Source of the DNA: Candidatus Cloacimonadota bacterium
GTDB taxonomy: Bacteria > Cloacimonadota > Cloacimonadia > Cloacimonadales > JAFGVF01
DNA: 6,612 nt
Assembly: GCA_016938155.1 (NCBI GenBank)
Contig: JAFGVF010000146.1
Coordinates: 1 to 6,612, forward strand
Reading direction: 5' to 3'
Part shown: positions 5,702-6,612 of the stretch, piece by piece
How the letters are laid out: every line of letters starts with the position of its first letter
How positions within the stretch are numbered: the stretch's first letter is position 1
Program-made: the position numbers and the translations under genes
Notes under the pieces: generated by a model
The model's database searches: none
Seen by the model: the letters and a program-made list of their open reading frames with translations, nothing else
Told to the model about the DNA's origin: nothing

Positions 5702-5819
5702 AATGCAAGTTACCATGGGCTTACACCACATGGCTATTCACATTCAGCCAATATAGGGCTGGGCTTTTCAGCGGGACTTCATAGCGTAGCAGGGACTTCC
5801 GTGTTTCTTCACCTGCATT
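5702..5819. repeat. 118-bp structured intergenic element with 9-bp terminal inverted repeats (REP/MITE-like)
   Basis: The ends AATGCAAGT (5702-5710) and ACCTGCATT (5811-5819) form a 9-bp inverted repeat with one mismatch; on minus-strand RNA that mismatch is a G-U pair, so the stem closes fully. Inside are a hairpin CCATGGG/CC-A-CATGG (5713-5733, one bulged A), a hairpin CAGCC/GGCTG with 7-nt loop (5745-5761), and a direct repeat GGGACTTC (5773-5780 and 5792-5799). The GGGCTTACACC-type loop between CCATG and CATGG resembles dispersed palindromic sequences I recall from intergenic DNA of several uncultured bacteria, but I cannot confirm copy number here. It carries no open reading frame of note. 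Confidence 0.5.
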
Positions 5820-6073
5820 TTGCTTTTATCTATAGGTTATAAGCTATTATCTTCCATTGATGAGGTGGTTTCATCATGCATTTATTGCACTGCGACTCTC
5901 CTGAGTTGCTGACAATACGAAGAATTGTTCTTTTGGACAGCTTTTATAGGAAGTGATGCTTCAGCTTCACCATATCTTTAGAAGAGTACAGCTAAAGCAG
6001 TACCTATGAATTGTGATTCTCGCTCTCAAGCCCTTGCTTTGGAATGTAGCAATTCTGTTTTATTTTTCCCCTC

Positions 6074-6108
6074 TTCCATTCTTAATTCTCAACTCTCAAT
6101 TTTCAATT
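6074..6108. repeat. Tandem degenerate heptamer, five copies (consensus YTCAATT)
   Basis: Five consecutive 7-mers run TTCCATT, CTTAATT, CTCAACT, CTCAATT, TTCAATT. The array touches the stop codon of the surface-protein gene, so it begins its 3' untranslated region. Similar AATTGAGAATT-type strings occur between genes in Bacteroidetes-like genomes as I recall. Confidence 0.6.
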
Positions 6109-6612
6109 ACTTAAGCAGTATCATCTTCTTAGTCAAACTACGATTCGATGTCTCCAACCGATAGAAATAAACTCCCGAGGGAACATTATTACCCATATCA
6201 TCCTGACCATTCCAGATAACATTGTGTTTGCCCTGGTTCATCTCATCTTTGATAAGAGTCATGAGCTTCTGTCCTCTGATATTAAACACGGAAAGTGTCA
6301 CCTTGCTCTTAGTCGGTAGTTCAAAGGAGATGGTTGTTGTTGGATTAAAGGGATTGGGGTAATTGCATAAGCTGAACTGTGGATAATTCGGTGTTTCCTC
6401 CTCTATTCCTGTATAGCCGGGGAATTCATAACAACCGATATCTATTGAATTGCCATAGAATCTATTTTGTCCAGATAAATCATTTAATGGGAACTCATAA
6501 TTAGGGGGGAATAGAGAAATGTCCATAGTTCCGGCATCAATCGCCGGTGAAGGTCCCTGCGGGGTATCATCACCTGCCAGATAGTAGTACTCGGGGAATG
6601 CAGGATCACCAC
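6107..6612 (-). CDS. 3' end of a secreted beta-helix-like surface protein with FlgD/T9SS-like C-terminal sorting domain (5' truncated)
   Basis: The frame is open from the window edge to TAA at 6109-6107, giving the last 167 residues; the ATG at 6526 is internal. The first part, with PSPAIDAGT (20-28), DLSGQNRFYGNSIDIGCYEF (43-62), is the closing segment of right-handed parallel beta-helix repeat proteins, where SP-x-IDAG and D-x-GAYEY-type ends are standard. A linker rich in Glu, Pro and Tyr leads to the C-terminal module: YPNPFNPTTTISF (84-96), VTLSVFNIRGQKLMTL, HNVIWNGQDDMGNNVPSG, VYFYRLETSNRSLTKKMILLK. This roughly 80-residue Ig-like/FlgD-like module is the por-secretion-type sorting signal common on exported proteins of Cloacimonadota and relatives. 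The protein is probably exported and surface-attached or released. Ligand or substrate cannot be told. No terminator is seen downstream. Confidence 0.87.
   Translation of the reverse strand, partial: GDPAFPEYYYLAGDDTPQGPSPAIDAGTMDISLFPPNYEFPLNDLSGQNRFYGNSIDIGCYEFPGYTGIEEETPNYPQFSLCNYPNPFNPTTTISFELPTKSKVTLSVFNIRGQKLMTLIKDEMNQGKHNVIWNGQDDMGNNVPSGVYFYRLETSNRSLTKKMILLK

Larger units (their letters stand above)
5531..6106. other. Intergenic gap between the surface-protein gene and rpsP; regulatory and repeat DNA, no gene seen
   Basis: About 575 bp with stops in all frames at short intervals and no recognisable protein. Nearest rpsP is a plausible promoter (5587-5615). In the middle is a 118-bp element with terminal inverted repeats and internal hairpins (5702-5819). 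Beyond it are a TGATGA-N7-TCATCA hairpin (5858-5876) and a CTTTAG-N10-CTAAAG inverted repeat (5976-5997). At the right edge are five degenerate heptamers (6074-6108). No intrinsic terminator with a U-tract follows the surface-protein gene, so its transcript may run some way into this region. The ffh gene, often upstream of rpsP, is not here. Confidence 0.65.

Noticed and set aside
1..6612. CRISPR arrays, tRNA or rRNA genes, insertion sequences, toxin-antitoxin or defence genes
   Set aside because: No regularly spaced repeats, cloverleaf-like sequences, transposase motifs or such protein families were found by reading both strands.

Overview
This 6.6 kb window looks like chromosomal DNA from an uncultured, fairly AT-rich Gram-negative-type bacterium. 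The best lineage clue is the partial gene at the right end. Its C-terminus carries the YPNPFNP...SGVYFYRL...K type of secretion/sorting domain that is abundant in Candidatus Cloacimonadota and related FCB-type phyla (Ignavibacteria, Marinimicrobia, KSB1 and others). The order of the ribosomal operon and the Bacteroidetes-like GHYK variant in TrmD fit that placement. Assignment to Cloacimonadota is inference; no rRNA is present to settle it.

Layout from left to right. (1) 1-230 (+) is the 3' end of a gene that begins outside the window, possibly an envelope-polysaccharide enzyme. (2) 244-1326 (-) is a GT4-type glycosyltransferase that converges on it; its usual Glu-x7-Glu motif reads Asp-x7-Asp. 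(3) 1327-1890 is a gap of about 560 bp without a convincing gene. It holds an AT-rich hairpin, a 12-bp palindrome and an 11-bp direct repeat containing a GGAGGA ribosome-binding site. (4) 1891-2724 (+) is an Mrp/NBP35-family P-loop ATPase for Fe-S cluster handling. (5) 2725-2889 is a convergent gene end with two strong intrinsic terminators flanking a third long inverted repeat. (6) 2890-5530 (-) is a tight six-gene ribosome/tRNA-modification operon, transcribed right to left: rpsP, khpA, rimM, trmD, a TM1570-like SPOUT methyltransferase, rplS. Its genes abut or overlap (0-nt gap, 4-nt and 8-nt overlaps). (7) 5531-6106 is a gap of about 575 bp with a plausible rpsP promoter, a 118-bp structured element with terminal inverted repeats, and a heptamer tandem repeat. 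(8) 6107-6612 (-) is the 3' end of a large secreted beta-helix-like surface protein.

Functionally, the central operon makes ribosomal proteins S16 and L19 together with a 16S processing factor (RimM), an RNA-binding KH protein (KhpA) and two knot-fold methyltransferases (TrmD for m1G37 of tRNA, and a second one of unknown target). The flanking genes concern envelope glycans, Fe-S assembly and surface display. I see no phage, CRISPR, toxin-antitoxin or defence genes. The less ordinary content is in the non-coding DNA, chiefly the 5702-5819 element, and in divergent residues of the glycosyltransferase, RimM and TrmD.
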